A DNA stretch of 64,000 nt from a virus. This document shows, piece by piece, positions 17,192 to 27,600 of this stretch. The first letter of the stretch is position 1. Each line of letters opens with the position of its first letter. A model generated the notes under the pieces. It was not told the DNA's origin and made no database searches. It saw only the letters and a list, made by a program, of their open reading frames with translations. Where the stretch lies: IMG/VR virus record IMGVR_UViG_3300020204_000066, positions 1-64,000 of that record; one strand, written 5' to 3'. Position numbers and translations under genes: made by a program.

Positions 17192-17423
17192 TTAATTTTC
17201 CTAAATCTCTTTCTAAACTCTTAAATGTATTTAACCTTTTTTTCCACCCGTCACCTTTTGTTGTTCCTTTTGCTGGGTTGATGCATCTATCATCATTCAT
17301 TCTTTCGTTATCACAAACTAAACTAGCAAGTTCTGTTTCGTTGCCTTTCTTGGTAGTGCCAGACCAAAAATGCTGCCCACCAATCCAGCACGCCCCGCAT
17401 TTGGGGCAGGTTTTAGTATCCAT
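17184..17423 (-). CDS. Small zinc-ribbon-like protein upstream of gp17
   Basis: This 79-residue protein has CPKCGACWIGGQHFW near the N-terminus and a further cysteine pair in the middle (VCDNERMNDDRC). The four or five cysteines and histidine could form a zinc knuckle. The C-terminal part is basic and helical (GWKKRLNTFKSLERDLGK). I do not recognise a family. It overlaps gp17 by 8 nt and has its own sigma70-type promoter, which suggests that gp17 or this protein is also made before the late phase. Confidence 0.75.
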   Translation of the reverse strand: MDTKTCPKCGACWIGGQHFWSGTTKKGNETELASLVCDNERMNDDRCINPAKGTTKGDGWKKRLNTFKSLERDLGKLNE

Positions 17424-17449
17424 GTGTCTTAGCTTGATATTGTAATGAT

Positions 17450-17477
17450 ATTATATATGAAAAAGAATGTTTGTCAA
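17450..17477 (-). promoter_or_regulatory. Sigma70-type promoter before the zinc-ribbon gene and gp17
   Basis: On the minus strand TTGACA (17472-17477), a 16-nt spacer and TATAAT (17450-17455) lie 26 nt before the start codon at 17423. Both hexamers are exact consensus. Confidence 0.75.
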
Positions 17478-17500
17478 GTAACAAATGATATGGTTTTATG

Positions 17501-18007
17501 TCAGCAATTCCACGCACGAAGCGATTTCGATAGACGGTCTTCGCCAGTGTTATTGCTATCTTTTTGTCTCTTACGCATTCCTTTCATTCTGGCACAGAAT
17601 GACGCCCTACGGGGATTTCCAACCTTTTTTGAAGGTGCCTTAAGGTCGCTTCCAGGATTTTCGCGCTCGTAAGATTTGCGTCCTTTTTCGTTAAGTCCAC
17701 CATTCTTGTTCTTCCCCTCCTTACGGGTCCAAGCGGATTCCATCACTACAGGACACCTCTTTTTTCCGTGACATGGACAATTAACACCTTCTTTAGTGTG
17801 ATTGCAATTATTTTTTTCAATCAAACTTACTAAATCTATTTCTTCTGCCTCCTCATGAAGGTGTGGATGTGGAGCATATAATGGACCTTGATAATTACCA
17901 GCAAATGATTCTTTCTTAATAGCAACAGCGATACGATTTTCACAAATCTCACGCATCTCCTTAAAGGTTCTTTTCTTCTTATGTTGTGCTTTTAATTCTT
18001 TTTCCAT
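17501..18007 (-). CDS. DUF6321-like basic protein, start uncertain
   Basis: The 168-residue product ends in a highly basic domain reading GGLNEKGRKSYERENPG followed by GNPRRASFCARMKGMRK. I associate this with DUF6321, a short domain found in many T4-like cyanophages, with function unknown. A middle segment has CNHTKEGVNCPCHGKKRC, a possible zinc site, after a histidine-rich PHPHLHEE. The first ATG is at 18007. However, the same frame is open for 25 further codons to the stop of the upstream gene and reads like protein (HSEAYGIALQHLDEFPDYYK). No usual start codon occurs there, so the true start may be non-canonical or a frameshift may exist. Confidence 0.8.
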   Translation of the reverse strand: MEKELKAQHKKKRTFKEMREICENRIAVAIKKESFAGNYQGPLYAPHPHLHEEAEEIDLVSLIEKNNCNHTKEGVNCPCHGKKRCPVVMESAWTRKEGKNKNGGLNEKGRKSYERENPGSDLKAPSKKVGNPRRASFCARMKGMRKRQKDSNNTGEDRLSKSLRAWNC

Positions 18008-18082
18008 TTTAAGTAAGTGCTTGTAGTAATCTGGGAACTCATCTAAATGTTGAAGAGCAATACCATATGCTTCACTGTGCCA

Positions 18083-18328
18083 TTAGTTTGCATATGCGAT
18101 TTTGACAACTTTAAATGCAACGCCACCTTCAAGAGTATCTGTTGGATCTTTTTCTAGATAAGCAATTTCATTAGCATCAATAGTTACAGATCCGATAGTA
18201 GTTCCTCCAGAATCTTTTCTAGTTACTAAAGCAGCAGTGCTAGTGTTCAAAATTCTGACTACAGTTGCGAGACCAACACTAGTAGCATTAGTTAAATCTG
18301 TTTGAGTTCCTAATAGTTTAATAAGCAT
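18083..18328 (-). CDS. Small beta-rich protein, probable virion component
   Basis: This 81-residue protein has alternating hydrophobic strands (ATSVGLATVVRILNTST, LVTRKDSGGTTIGSVTI) and looks like a single small beta barrel. Similar short proteins occur beside the neck genes in cyanophages, and I infer a structural role. It has a GATAAATA late box 21 nt upstream, overlapping the end of the gp16 gene. Its stop TAA touches an ATG (TAATG), but that ATG opens only a four-codon frame. Confidence 0.75.
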   Translation of the reverse strand: MLIKLLGTQTDLTNATSVGLATVVRILNTSTAALVTRKDSGGTTIGSVTIDANEIAYLEKDPTDTLEGGVAFKVVKIAYAN

Positions 18329-18348
18329 TGTGTTATTCCATTTATTTT

Positions 18349-18759
18349 CTATTTATCTTTGGCGGCATCTTTAATCATCTTCTGTAGGTCTGCTGTTGTT
18401 CCAATAAACATAGTATTATTGACAGTAGTTGGAAATGATTTTTTACCCTCAGATTTAATATCCTTCATTTTCTTTTGAAGGTCTGCTAATTTATCCGTTA
18501 CATCAGCAACATGTTTAATTAATTGACCAGCAACTTCATATGCTCTCGGATGATCCGAAGATGTTGCAACATCCAAAATACCACTAACAGCCTCTTGTCC
18601 TTTTTCAATTAGACTATACAAGTGAGCTCTTGCATGTTCATAATCTTTTTGAATGTCAGCTTCTGATATGGGTTGCTCAACAGCTGATTGCACGACTTCT
18701 ACTTTTTCTGCAGGAGCAAGATCAAATATGTTGTTCATGTTATCTTCAAATTTTGTCAT
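18349..18759 (-). CDS. gp16: gp16 terminase small subunit
   Basis: gp16 recognises DNA for packaging and regulates gp17. The 136-residue product is slightly shorter than T4 gp16 (164). It has the helical pattern of the family, with AHLYSLIEKGQEAVSGILDV and SSDHPRAYEVAGQLIKHVAD followed by a coiled-coil stretch. I chose the ATG at 18759 (MTKFEDNMNN), since upstream in-frame ATGs fall inside gp15. The start is 4 nt from the gp15 stop. The identification rests on position and helical pattern, so it is slightly less certain than gp17. Confidence 0.85.
   Translation of the reverse strand: MTKFEDNMNNIFDLAPAEKVEVVQSAVEQPISEADIQKDYEHARAHLYSLIEKGQEAVSGILDVATSSDHPRAYEVAGQLIKHVADVTDKLADLQKKMKDIKSEGKKSFPTTVNNTMFIGTTADLQKMIKDAAKDK
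18350..18357 (-). promoter_or_regulatory. T4-type late promoter before the 81-residue gene
   Basis: GATAAATA on the minus strand lies 21 nt before the start at 18328 and overlaps the stop codon region of gp16. Confidence 0.5.
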
Positions 18760-18763
18760 ATGT

Positions 18764-19567
18764 TTATGGGAGTAAAGTAATACCTTCATTAAAACCAAAA
18801 TCATCTCCAGGCATTAACAGTGCATGGTCTGCAGCATTAATAACACCATCGGCATTTCTATCTGTTAGAGATTCTGGAGTATACTCAAGTTGAACTGCTC
18901 TCTTATTTGTAGTAGGATCGCCAAGAGTTTCGTAAACAATTGCCTTGCGAATAACATCGGATGTAGTAACAGGACCATAGATATATGATTTTGCTACAAA
19001 CTTCAATGCATATGTTATACTACGTCTAGTTAACATATCTCCCTCATAATCATCATCATATGATATATTGTTTAGAACAATAGCTACATCTCTCACTTCT
19101 TCCATCTCTGGAATAAACTTAATTGAAATAGTAAATGCTGGTTGAAAATATGCTAAAATTTGCTCTAAAATTTGAAGAGCATCATCTTGAGTTTTTGAAA
19201 TAATGTTAAGTTCAAACTCCATATTATATGGAACTGGTGTATACTGAATTCTTAATTTGTCCGTGGAAGTATCATCAGATCTATATCTTTGAATTACTGA
19301 TGTCTTTCTTGCAGTATCGTAACTTAATCCAGTAAGTTCAAACGAAAGTCTTGGAAATACAATGTTTACTTTCCTTGATGTGCTGGGATCTTCATCAAGT
19401 CTTGCTAAAAATTTAGATTTGGGTCCGTATGCAATAGGTACTTTTTCTTCTTTTAGAATGGTTCCAGTAGCAGGATCTTTCTTTACTAATTCAATGTTAT
19501 TGAATAAAGTTCCAAATGAAATTACAGTTTTTCTAATTGCTTCGTTATAAAATTGCTTGTTTAACAT
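18764..19567 (-). CDS. gp15: gp15 tail sheath stabilizer / tail completion protein
   Basis: gp15 caps the tail and joins it to the head neck. The 267 residues match T4 gp15 (272). The start LNKQFYNEAIRKTVISFGTL and the VPIAYGPKSKFLARLDEDP segment near 45-63 are family hallmarks. The MEFELNIISKTQDDALQILE segment in the middle is also typical. The start codon overlaps the gp14 stop by one base. The order gp13-gp14-gp15-gp16 is as in T4. Confidence 0.94.
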   Translation of the reverse strand: MLNKQFYNEAIRKTVISFGTLFNNIELVKKDPATGTILKEEKVPIAYGPKSKFLARLDEDPSTSRKVNIVFPRLSFELTGLSYDTARKTSVIQRYRSDDTSTDKLRIQYTPVPYNMEFELNIISKTQDDALQILEQILAYFQPAFTISIKFIPEMEEVRDVAIVLNNISYDDDYEGDMLTRRSITYALKFVAKSYIYGPVTTSDVIRKAIVYETLGDPTTNKRAVQLEYTPESLTDRNADGVINAADHALLMPGDDFGFNEGITLLP

Positions 19568-20469
19568 CAGAATGATCCTCCTATGTCTCCATATTCTCCG
19601 AACGGATTGCTCTCAGTGAAGTCAATAATAACATCACCTTTATTTTCATAATATCTATTTTCATCGTATGCATTATTATCAATTAAAATATCAATAGTAT
19701 CAAAATTATTTACTACCCAATTTGCTGCGCTAGTTTGACCAACAAAGGCGACATTAGTTTTCACATTTCCTACTAAGTAAGTTAAACGTAACTTTCTTGT
19801 GGAAGCATCCCATTTAACAACTTTTGCCGTAGTAGTTTTTTGAGTAGAACCTTCAGTATAAGTTTGAGTAACAGTTTCTCCGACAGAGAACGTTCCTGTT
19901 CCTCCAGTATTCATAGTAACTGGGAAGATATAAGATTCTCCTTCCAGATTATCCAGAGTAGAATTTCCAGTATTGAAAATACTATTTCCAGGATTATATA
20001 GTTCACAATTTAAAGTATATGTATAATTTTTTCCTAACTGATAAAATGGTGCTTCTCTTTCGACATACTTAATTTCATAAGTATTTTGCGTCATTGGCAC
20101 ATAAATTAAATCACCTTCATTAGGAATTCCATTTACATGAGTAGTTATTTCTGTCGTTACATAATTAGTCCACCTTCTTTTAGATACAGTGAATACTACC
20201 TCATCTTTAATCTGCAAACCAAATTTTGCTAGATTTAAAGAGGATGCTCCACCAAATCCATCAACGCTTGTCAAGAGCATTTCTATCATTACATTATCTT
20301 CAAACTTAGACAAAACAACATCATTCAATGCTCTATCAATTAGCATTGTTTTTGGAATGTAATAAACATCCATTCCAAAAATTTTAATTTGTTCATCAAC
20401 AAGATCTTGATACAAATCTTGCTCTGAACCAATTCCACCGTATTGAGGAAAATAGGAATTCTTAGTCAT
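19567..20469 (-). CDS. gp14: gp14 neck protein
   Basis: gp14 with gp13 forms the neck that seals the head after packaging. The 300 residues (T4 gp14 is 256) show the typical start with SYFPQYGGIGSEQDLYQDLV and then IKIFGMDVYYIPKTM. Its end carries NPFGEYGDIGGSF. An extra beta-rich stretch of about 60 residues near 195-260 (VGETVTQTYTEGSTQKTTTA) resembles modules of the giant tail proteins here and explains the additional length. It follows gp13 by 3 nt. Confidence 0.93.
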   Translation of the reverse strand: MTKNSYFPQYGGIGSEQDLYQDLVDEQIKIFGMDVYYIPKTMLIDRALNDVVLSKFEDNVMIEMLLTSVDGFGGASSLNLAKFGLQIKDEVVFTVSKRRWTNYVTTEITTHVNGIPNEGDLIYVPMTQNTYEIKYVEREAPFYQLGKNYTYTLNCELYNPGNSIFNTGNSTLDNLEGESYIFPVTMNTGGTGTFSVGETVTQTYTEGSTQKTTTAKVVKWDASTRKLRLTYLVGNVKTNVAFVGQTSAANWVVNNFDTIDILIDNNAYDENRYYENKGDVIIDFTESNPFGEYGDIGGSF

Positions 20470-20472
20470 GTT

Positions 20473-21288
20473 TTATCCTATCATGTCTAGTGGTGGTAAC
20501 TCATATTCATTATACAACTGCTGCTTCAGTTCTTCTATTTCAGCAATTGCATCTTCGTATATTTGTCTTCCATTAAGAGTAATGCCTCCAGGAAGTTGTA
20601 CGTTATTGAACTTAATTAAATTTTGACCCCATTGCTTTTTAATCAATGCAGTCAGATATTTTTTTATCCAAATATCATTATATACTTGAGTGTATGTTGT
20701 TGGATCTAATGCACGATAACAATCAATAATTAAATATTCATTTTCGTTAAAATCATCGACATTGATATCAAGATATAAACGATCGTTCTTTCTATTGAAA
20801 CGAATATCAATTAAAGATCCAGTATTTAAAACCATATCTAAAGTTTCTAGATATGATTTAGTCATATAATAATTAAGTATATCTACAGATCCAAATTGAT
20901 ATAAATCGTTTAGAAAAATTTGATATTGAATACCAAATAAATTTCCTCTGATACTACTTGACTTTAACCCAAATACTTTTTGTATTCCAACAATATGATC
21001 TGGTACAGCAATATAATTATTTCTTTCGGTGAATGATGATGTTACTGAACCACTAGTTCCAGTTGTCGTGGTATCAGATGTTTTAAATCTAGTCATATCT
21101 GCAGCAGTAACTTGATGCTTCAGATACATTCTTTCGATACCATCGAAATGTCTTTCTTGATATAATTGCAAAGCATCATCCACTAGATCATCAATCTGAG
21201 CATTGTCAATATTAATTTGCAACACAGGGTGACCTAATTTTCTTAGGCAATAATCAATTAATTGTTGTCTAGTAGATGGTTGCGCCAT
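20473..21288 (-). CDS. gp13: gp13 neck protein
   Basis: gp13 is the head-completion neck protein partnered with gp14. The 271 residues are shorter than T4 gp13 (309). The N-terminus, STRQQLIDYCLRKLGHPVL, then NIDNAQIDDLVDDALQLYQE, is the characteristic helical start of the family in cyanophages. A short T/S-rich linker (TTTTGTSGSVTSSF) follows near residue 78. It is 9 nt from the preceding small gene and 3 nt from gp14. Confidence 0.92.
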   Translation of the reverse strand: MAQPSTRQQLIDYCLRKLGHPVLQINIDNAQIDDLVDDALQLYQERHFDGIERMYLKHQVTAADMTRFKTSDTTTTGTSGSVTSSFTERNNYIAVPDHIVGIQKVFGLKSSSIRGNLFGIQYQIFLNDLYQFGSVDILNYYMTKSYLETLDMVLNTGSLIDIRFNRKNDRLYLDINVDDFNENEYLIIDCYRALDPTTYTQVYNDIWIKKYLTALIKKQWGQNLIKFNNVQLPGGITLNGRQIYEDAIAEIEELKQQLYNEYELPPLDMIG

Positions 21289-21297
21289 GTTTTTTGT

Positions 21298-21525
21298 TTA
21301 TGATAGTGCTGCTTCCATTAACTCAGCATCGTCTTTCTTTCTTTTAGTTTGTTTAACAACCTGAGCTTCTTGTGTCTTTTCCACTAACTCCATCGCTTCG
21401 ATGGCACCTTGAAGTTTGTGGTATAATTCTTTTTTGAGTTCTAATGCTTTCTCTAGTTCCGCGATTTCTCCAGCTGCTTGCTTGAGTTGTGACTTAAAAC
21501 TAGTAGTCAATTCATCAAATACCAT
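21298..21525 (-). CDS. Small coiled-coil protein before gp13
   Basis: This 75-residue protein is almost entirely predicted helix with heptad-like spacing (LKQAAGEIAELEKALELKKE) and a lysine-rich C-terminal end (VVKQTKRKKDD). No family recognised. It has a TATAAATA late promoter 33 nt upstream and comes first in the neck/terminase operon, so a virion or assembly role is likely but inferred. Confidence 0.75.
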   Translation of the reverse strand: MVFDELTTSFKSQLKQAAGEIAELEKALELKKELYHKLQGAIEAMELVEKTQEAQVVKQTKRKKDDAELMEAALS

Positions 21526-21558
21526 AATAGATTCCTATAAAAATCAACAGTCATTATC

Positions 21559-21566
21559 TATTTATA
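21559..21566 (-). promoter_or_regulatory. T4-type late promoter of the neck-terminase operon
   Basis: A perfect TATAAATA on the minus strand lies 33 nt before the start at 21525 and directly after the terminator of the giant gene. Confidence 0.75.
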
Positions 21567-21568
21567 AT

Positions 21569-21592
21569 AAAAAAGACCCCCTTTCGGAGGTC
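21569..21592 (-). terminator. Intrinsic terminator after the 2498-residue gene
   Basis: On the minus strand GACCTCC pairs with GGGGGTC (one G-T pair) around a GAAA loop, followed by six T. It lies about 20 nt after the stop at 21614. Confidence 0.93.
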
Positions 21593-21613
21593 CGTTGAAG
21601 AGTATCGCAAGGA

Positions 21614-24600
21614 TCATGCTTGCGATTCTGACCATGTTAGACGTGCAGTAACTTCTGTGTTTTGACCCGATGTTGGGTTATCAGTTGGAGTAACAGCAAC
21701 AGTTAGAACATCTGGACCGTTGGGGAATACGAAATCTCCACCCAGAATTGAGTTACCAAGTTGAATCAGTTCATCTAGTTCTTGCGAAACGGATGCACCA
21801 GATGCAGCACGGAATTCGTAAACAATGATACCACCAGTGACACTATCAGCAGCAGTTCCTGTATGCTTAATGATCTGAGTTAGTGAAGGAGCACCAACGT
21901 TGGAGAAGTATGGTTGTGCCAAGTTTCCATTCAGAATTAGCTTAACTGAAACTGGTTTGTTATTGACTGGGTTTGTAGCAACAATTCCAACCTGCTTCAG
22001 GGTAATCGCCATTCGGTTGATAAGATCTCTATCCCCTAGAGCACCGACAAGTGAACTATCTACAGATGGTGCGAGACGTAGTGAAAGAATAGGAATATTC
22101 TGACCCTGTAGTTCTCTCTTAATCGTCAATGTATCATTACCCGAAGATCCTGTAACTGCAGTGAATAGATACGCACGGTCATCTTCAAATTGACCATCCA
22201 TAATAACTGATGCACCCCAGTGGAATAGATTTGGTGGATATGATGGGTTAGCACCATTTTCTACCTCATATCTTGCTGGTAGGTTACCAGAGCGTAGGTA
22301 TGCTTCTGTTTTTTTGTTGTTGTGTAGGAATTCGTGTACATAAATCACGCGACCATTTTGATCCTTAAATCCAAAGCGAACCTTACCCGCGCCATACCAT
22401 GAGTAATCCATGTATGCCATCTGGATCTTATTGATGTCAAGTACGTAACCAAATTTACCAGTTCCGTTGCACTTATCAACAGACCAATTGCTTTGTACTA
22501 CTCTTTCGTCCTCAGTTACAGTACCGATAACACCAGTATAAGTCTTACCAGAATAAGGTCTGCTGACAGAAAGTTGAGTATCGCTAGCAATGTATGTAAT
22601 CTTATAACTTTGTCCGCGAATTACAATTCTTTGACCGACAGATAGTTGCTTAGTAAATCTAGTACCAACACCCGATACAGTGTTTGATTGATATGTGACC
22701 GAAAGTGTTCCACCAATTTGCTTGACTGAACTTCTCTTCACACAGTATAGATGTTGACCATCATATTCAAAGAACATACCATTCTGATCATCATACATAC
22801 CAGCACGAACCTTAGCATCAGTCCAACCAGTTAGATTGACTAGTGGGAAACCAAATGGTGTTACATCAACTGGAACTGCAGCAGTAGGATACTTGAAGGT
22901 GAAATCATCAACAACTGCCATTACTGAAACAGTTGCATTATATCCAGCAGCAGATCCTGATTGTACCTGAACATCTTGAACTTTAACTTGATTACCAACT
23001 TTTAGTTTATGTGGTTTTCTGGTTACAACAATTGCTTTTCCATTTGGAGCAGAAATGCTATTTTCAGTTGTAGTATCAGAACTATAGCTAATACCAGAAA
23101 CTTCGATTGGTGGATTAAAGTTGATTGCTGATGAATATTGCAGACCCTTACCAGACTGATAACGGAAGTATCTTCTGGTTTGTCTTACAATAGAGCAATT
23201 AGGAGATTCAGATGCACTGATTTCAACACCACCGTCAAATGGTCTGTGTAGATTGATAGCATCAGGTCTTGTGTATAGTTGGGTTTCAACTAGATATTGA
23301 CACCACTGGAATACACCTGGATACAATCCGCCATCTCTTTGATCAGTGTAGATAATATTGTTAGCATCATAGTTTGTATTACCGACAGAAAGGTTGCCAC
23401 TTGTTCTTGTTACATAGCTACCAGCACCAACAGCAACACCGATAAAGTAATGCTTAAATCCTTGTCCACTGTTAGTTAGGTTAACTTGAGTTACACCACC
23501 AGAAACAGCACTTAGAGAATCACGGAAGAAGTTAACGTTAGCAGTACCATCACCCATTAGTTTGAATGAGTTATCATCAATCTTATAGACGTAGTATGTA
23601 CCACCATCAACCATCGTACCAATACGGAATCCATCGTTTAGAGGTCCAGCAGAATAGTAAACCTTGGTTCCAGTAACAAATCCGTGGTTTGGAATTGTGA
23701 ATACATCCTGATCAAAGTTTAGTACTGGGTTGCTTCTGTCGGTTGGAGTACCGAGTAGAACCGTTCCCTGTGGGTTGAATTCAACAACTCTGTTTGGATA
23801 TGGATCATCAACAATACACTGGTTGTCAGATACAATCGAGAAGATTGATGTTGGATATACTTCGGTATAAACTTTTTCCAATCTATGGAAAGAACCTAGT
23901 CCGATGGTAACCAAGTTAATTGCAAGAGTATAACTAGTACCAGTATCTGCTTGTCCACCAGTCCAAGATCCAGGAGGATTTTCAAATAAAGTAATAGTGT
24001 TTGCAGTGACACGGTTTACATAATACAGTTTATTTTGTGTTAAACCTTCGATAGGTCTTTGTTCAGCCGAACCAGCACGATCATAATCAATTCTATAGAA
24101 TACAGCATCTCCTGTGTGTAATTGGTGATTATTAATTGTAAGAATATTCTCTGTAGTATTAACAGCTGAAGCAGCATCAAAGTACTGAGTTGACCAAGGA
24201 ACTTCATTAACAATATTAAGAGTATCTCCTTGCTTAAACTGAGCGTTAAACTTAGTAGCAACACCGAGGTTTGAAGGAATTGGAGCCCATCTGTTATCTA
24301 ATACACCAGCATCAGATACTGGTTTTACGTTTGCTGCAATAGGACTTCCTGCTGCAGTATCGGTAATGTTTCTTGATGTAGTTGGAATACCAACTCTAGC
24401 AACGTAGAAGTTATTTTGATATAAAACAACATCATGTGCAATATAAGTATCTGTTGCGTTCCATTCACCTTTGTATGATGTACCATATACAGTTGGGTTT
24501 GTTAACTTCAGTACGTGTAGAGTGCCAGTACCAACAGCAGAAATATTTGCTCTTTCTGTGTTTGTGTATGCACCCAACCATGTATTGTGCAAAGTAATTA

Positions 24601-27600
24601 CAGTATTACTAATTCTATTGACGAAATAGTTTTGACCATTATTCAAACCAAGAACTGCAGTGCCCTGGGCGTATACGTTATACTTAACACGGTCGCCAGT
24701 TGAGAACGGATGGTTTCCTGGGAAAGTAATTCTGTCGGTAGCAGGAGCAATAACAGAAGAACTTGAACCGTTGAAAGTAATGTCCTTAGAAATAAGAGTT
24801 ACTAGACCAGTACCTACAGATTCACCATAAACACTCAGAGTTTGAAGTCTGTGTGCAGCACCAGAACCATAGTTTGAATATCCACGAATTGATAGACCAG
24901 CAAAAGCATCTGCTTTACTTCTTGAAAGAGCAAAGTAGTTTTGTGATTTTCTGATAACATAGTATGTTCCAGGTGCTAAAGAAGAGTAACCAGACTCAGG
25001 ACCGTTTGATGCAAGACCAATACCAGTACCAGTACCAGCGGTATAATTTACTTTAGTTCCAGTGATAAATCCGTGATTGTTTACATAGAATTCACCGTTA
25101 GATAAGTTGACTGTAAATTCTGGGTTGAATGCAATATTCTTACCTAAAACTTGACCAGTTGCCCTCAGAGGAATGAGAAAGTTATTAGTGACATTACCAG
25201 CGACATATCCACCATCAACACTTCCAGTTGGAGAAACATCAGTAAACGTATGAGTTCCTGATCCTTTTCCTAGTGGAATTGATGAATAAACTTGAGTGAA
25301 AGATGGACTTGTTCCAGAGGTAATATCAATCGGATATCCTTGTAGTGCCTGCACTCTAGAAATAGCAACTTGGAATGTACCAGGGTCAACAATAATTACG
25401 AAAAGAACTGAACCAGTAGAAACTCCAGCACCTGATGGACCTCTGGTTACCATTGATGGACCGCCATTATAGATTAGACGATCTCCAGCTCTTAGACCAT
25501 GATAAAGAATACCAGTTGCAGTTACGGTTGGAGCAGCGGTATATAAAGTTCCTCCGTTAGTAACTGTAATACCAGTGATATTACCGCTTGAGTTTACAGT
25601 TGCAGTTGCTGTAGCACCAGATCCTCCACCACCAGAGAATGAGATGATAACTTCACCACGGTTTGTTCCTGGAACAGGATATCCAGATCCTTGGGCGTTT
25701 ACGTTAACTTGAGTTACAGCACCTGAAGCAACAACGGCAGTAAATGTAGCACTTCCGCCAGATGTAAATCTGAAATAATCATTACCAGCATCAGTACTTG
25801 CAGGCGGCATTGTTCTAGGAACAAGCTTGTTTGCCATAATTCTTAGCGAATTAGTCGTAACATCTTTAGCAATATAAACATTATTATTTTCAAGACCTAA
25901 TTCACCAGATCTTGTGCCTGGAACATCCGCATTACCATTGTTATTATAACGAATTTGATTTCCTTCACCAATACCATGGTTATTAATATAAATTCTATTA
26001 GATTCTGGGTTTTGAATTGCAATACCCATGTTTGCAATACCAGATACAAATAAATGAGTATTTACTGTACTGGAACCACCAAATCCTCTGAAGTTTACAG
26101 TAGGAACGCTAGTTGGAAGAATGTTATTGTCAAATTTTTGTAGTTTAATAACATCCGTTGTTACAGGAACTGCATAAAAATCGGCTGAACCATCACTTCT
26201 GTTTGATGCAAATGTGGTATTGATTGAACCACCGAAGATATAAGTTCCTCTTAGTCTTTCTATGTTATCTGCTGCTCCAGGCTCACCTTGGCAGAAGTAA
26301 CGTAGTCTGTACTGAGGCCATTCATATTGCTCCAATCCAGAGATTTGAGAAATTTTCTTGAATGGATGATTTTGTAAGTAGATGCTATTGCTATATTGGT
26401 TCTCAATGACACTAAATGCAATAAATTCGTTTGATCCAGGAGTTGCAGCACTTGTCCACTCAACCACAGATCCATAAAGTGCAGTAGTTAAAGAGTATTC
26501 TGGGAATCCAGCAACCTGATCAACTGAACGAATGTAATAATATGATTGTCCCATAACTCGGGTGCCTACTCCACTACCAGTAGATGTAAACATATCTTCA
26601 TGGTTTGATGTATCAGTATCAAGGCCACCAGATGAATTAAATCTCAAACCAATTAGACCAGCAGGAATAAAACTACCGCTTTGATTCTTGAGAACAACTT
26701 TTTGAGTTTCGTCAACCCAAATAGGTGCTTTTGCGTACTTAAGAAGAACACGGTCTCTTTGACCACCCTCTGCAGCATTAAACGCAAAGTTTTTTACTTG
26801 ATACCCTGGGTGGAATTGCATCCATCCAAAGTGCTTTGTTGGAATTGAAGAAAGATCGAGAGTTGTTCCAGGAGTTCCGTATAGAGCGTTTGCAGCAAAG
26901 CTTACGCTAGTTGACATCTGGAATGTATCTTCTGTAGCATTCTTTACGTAATAGATACCACCATCAGTCAAACCTCCAGGAGGTGAGTTGTCTGGACCAC
27001 AAACAAACATAAGTGGTTGACCATTCTTAAATCCATGTTTTCTGATAAAGATTGAAGATGATCCAGCACCAGTTGTGATTGCATCCTTATTGAAGTAACG
27101 TGATAGTTGAACATCAGTTGGTGTTGTTGCTAATGCAGCCGTTGCAGTAGCTTGTGATCCGCCTACTACTGGAGGAGCAATATATACAGTGGGAGTAGTA
27201 ACATATCCAGCACCTCTGAAAGTAATTTCTACTGAAGTGATGACACCAGAAGAATTTACCTTTGCAATACCTTGAGCAGGAAGACCATTATATTCAGTAG
27301 AACCAGATCCACTACTAATTTTAGTTGGATATGAGAAATAAACTACAGGAGGAGTTGCTGGATCATACCCAGATCCTCCATTGGTTACTGTTACAGATGC
27401 AACAGTTTCTGTGGTTGTATATCCAGATTCCCAATCAAAAATGCTAACCCTAGTTGAATTTAATTCAGCAAATCTTAGATATCTTCTGAAAGTATGAGTT
27501 GCTCCAGTTCCACCATTACTGGTTAGGTTAAGAAGAGTTGGACCGTAAATTGCATTTGCCTGTCCAGCAATAGTAGTTGAACTATTTGCAAAAGTTCCAT

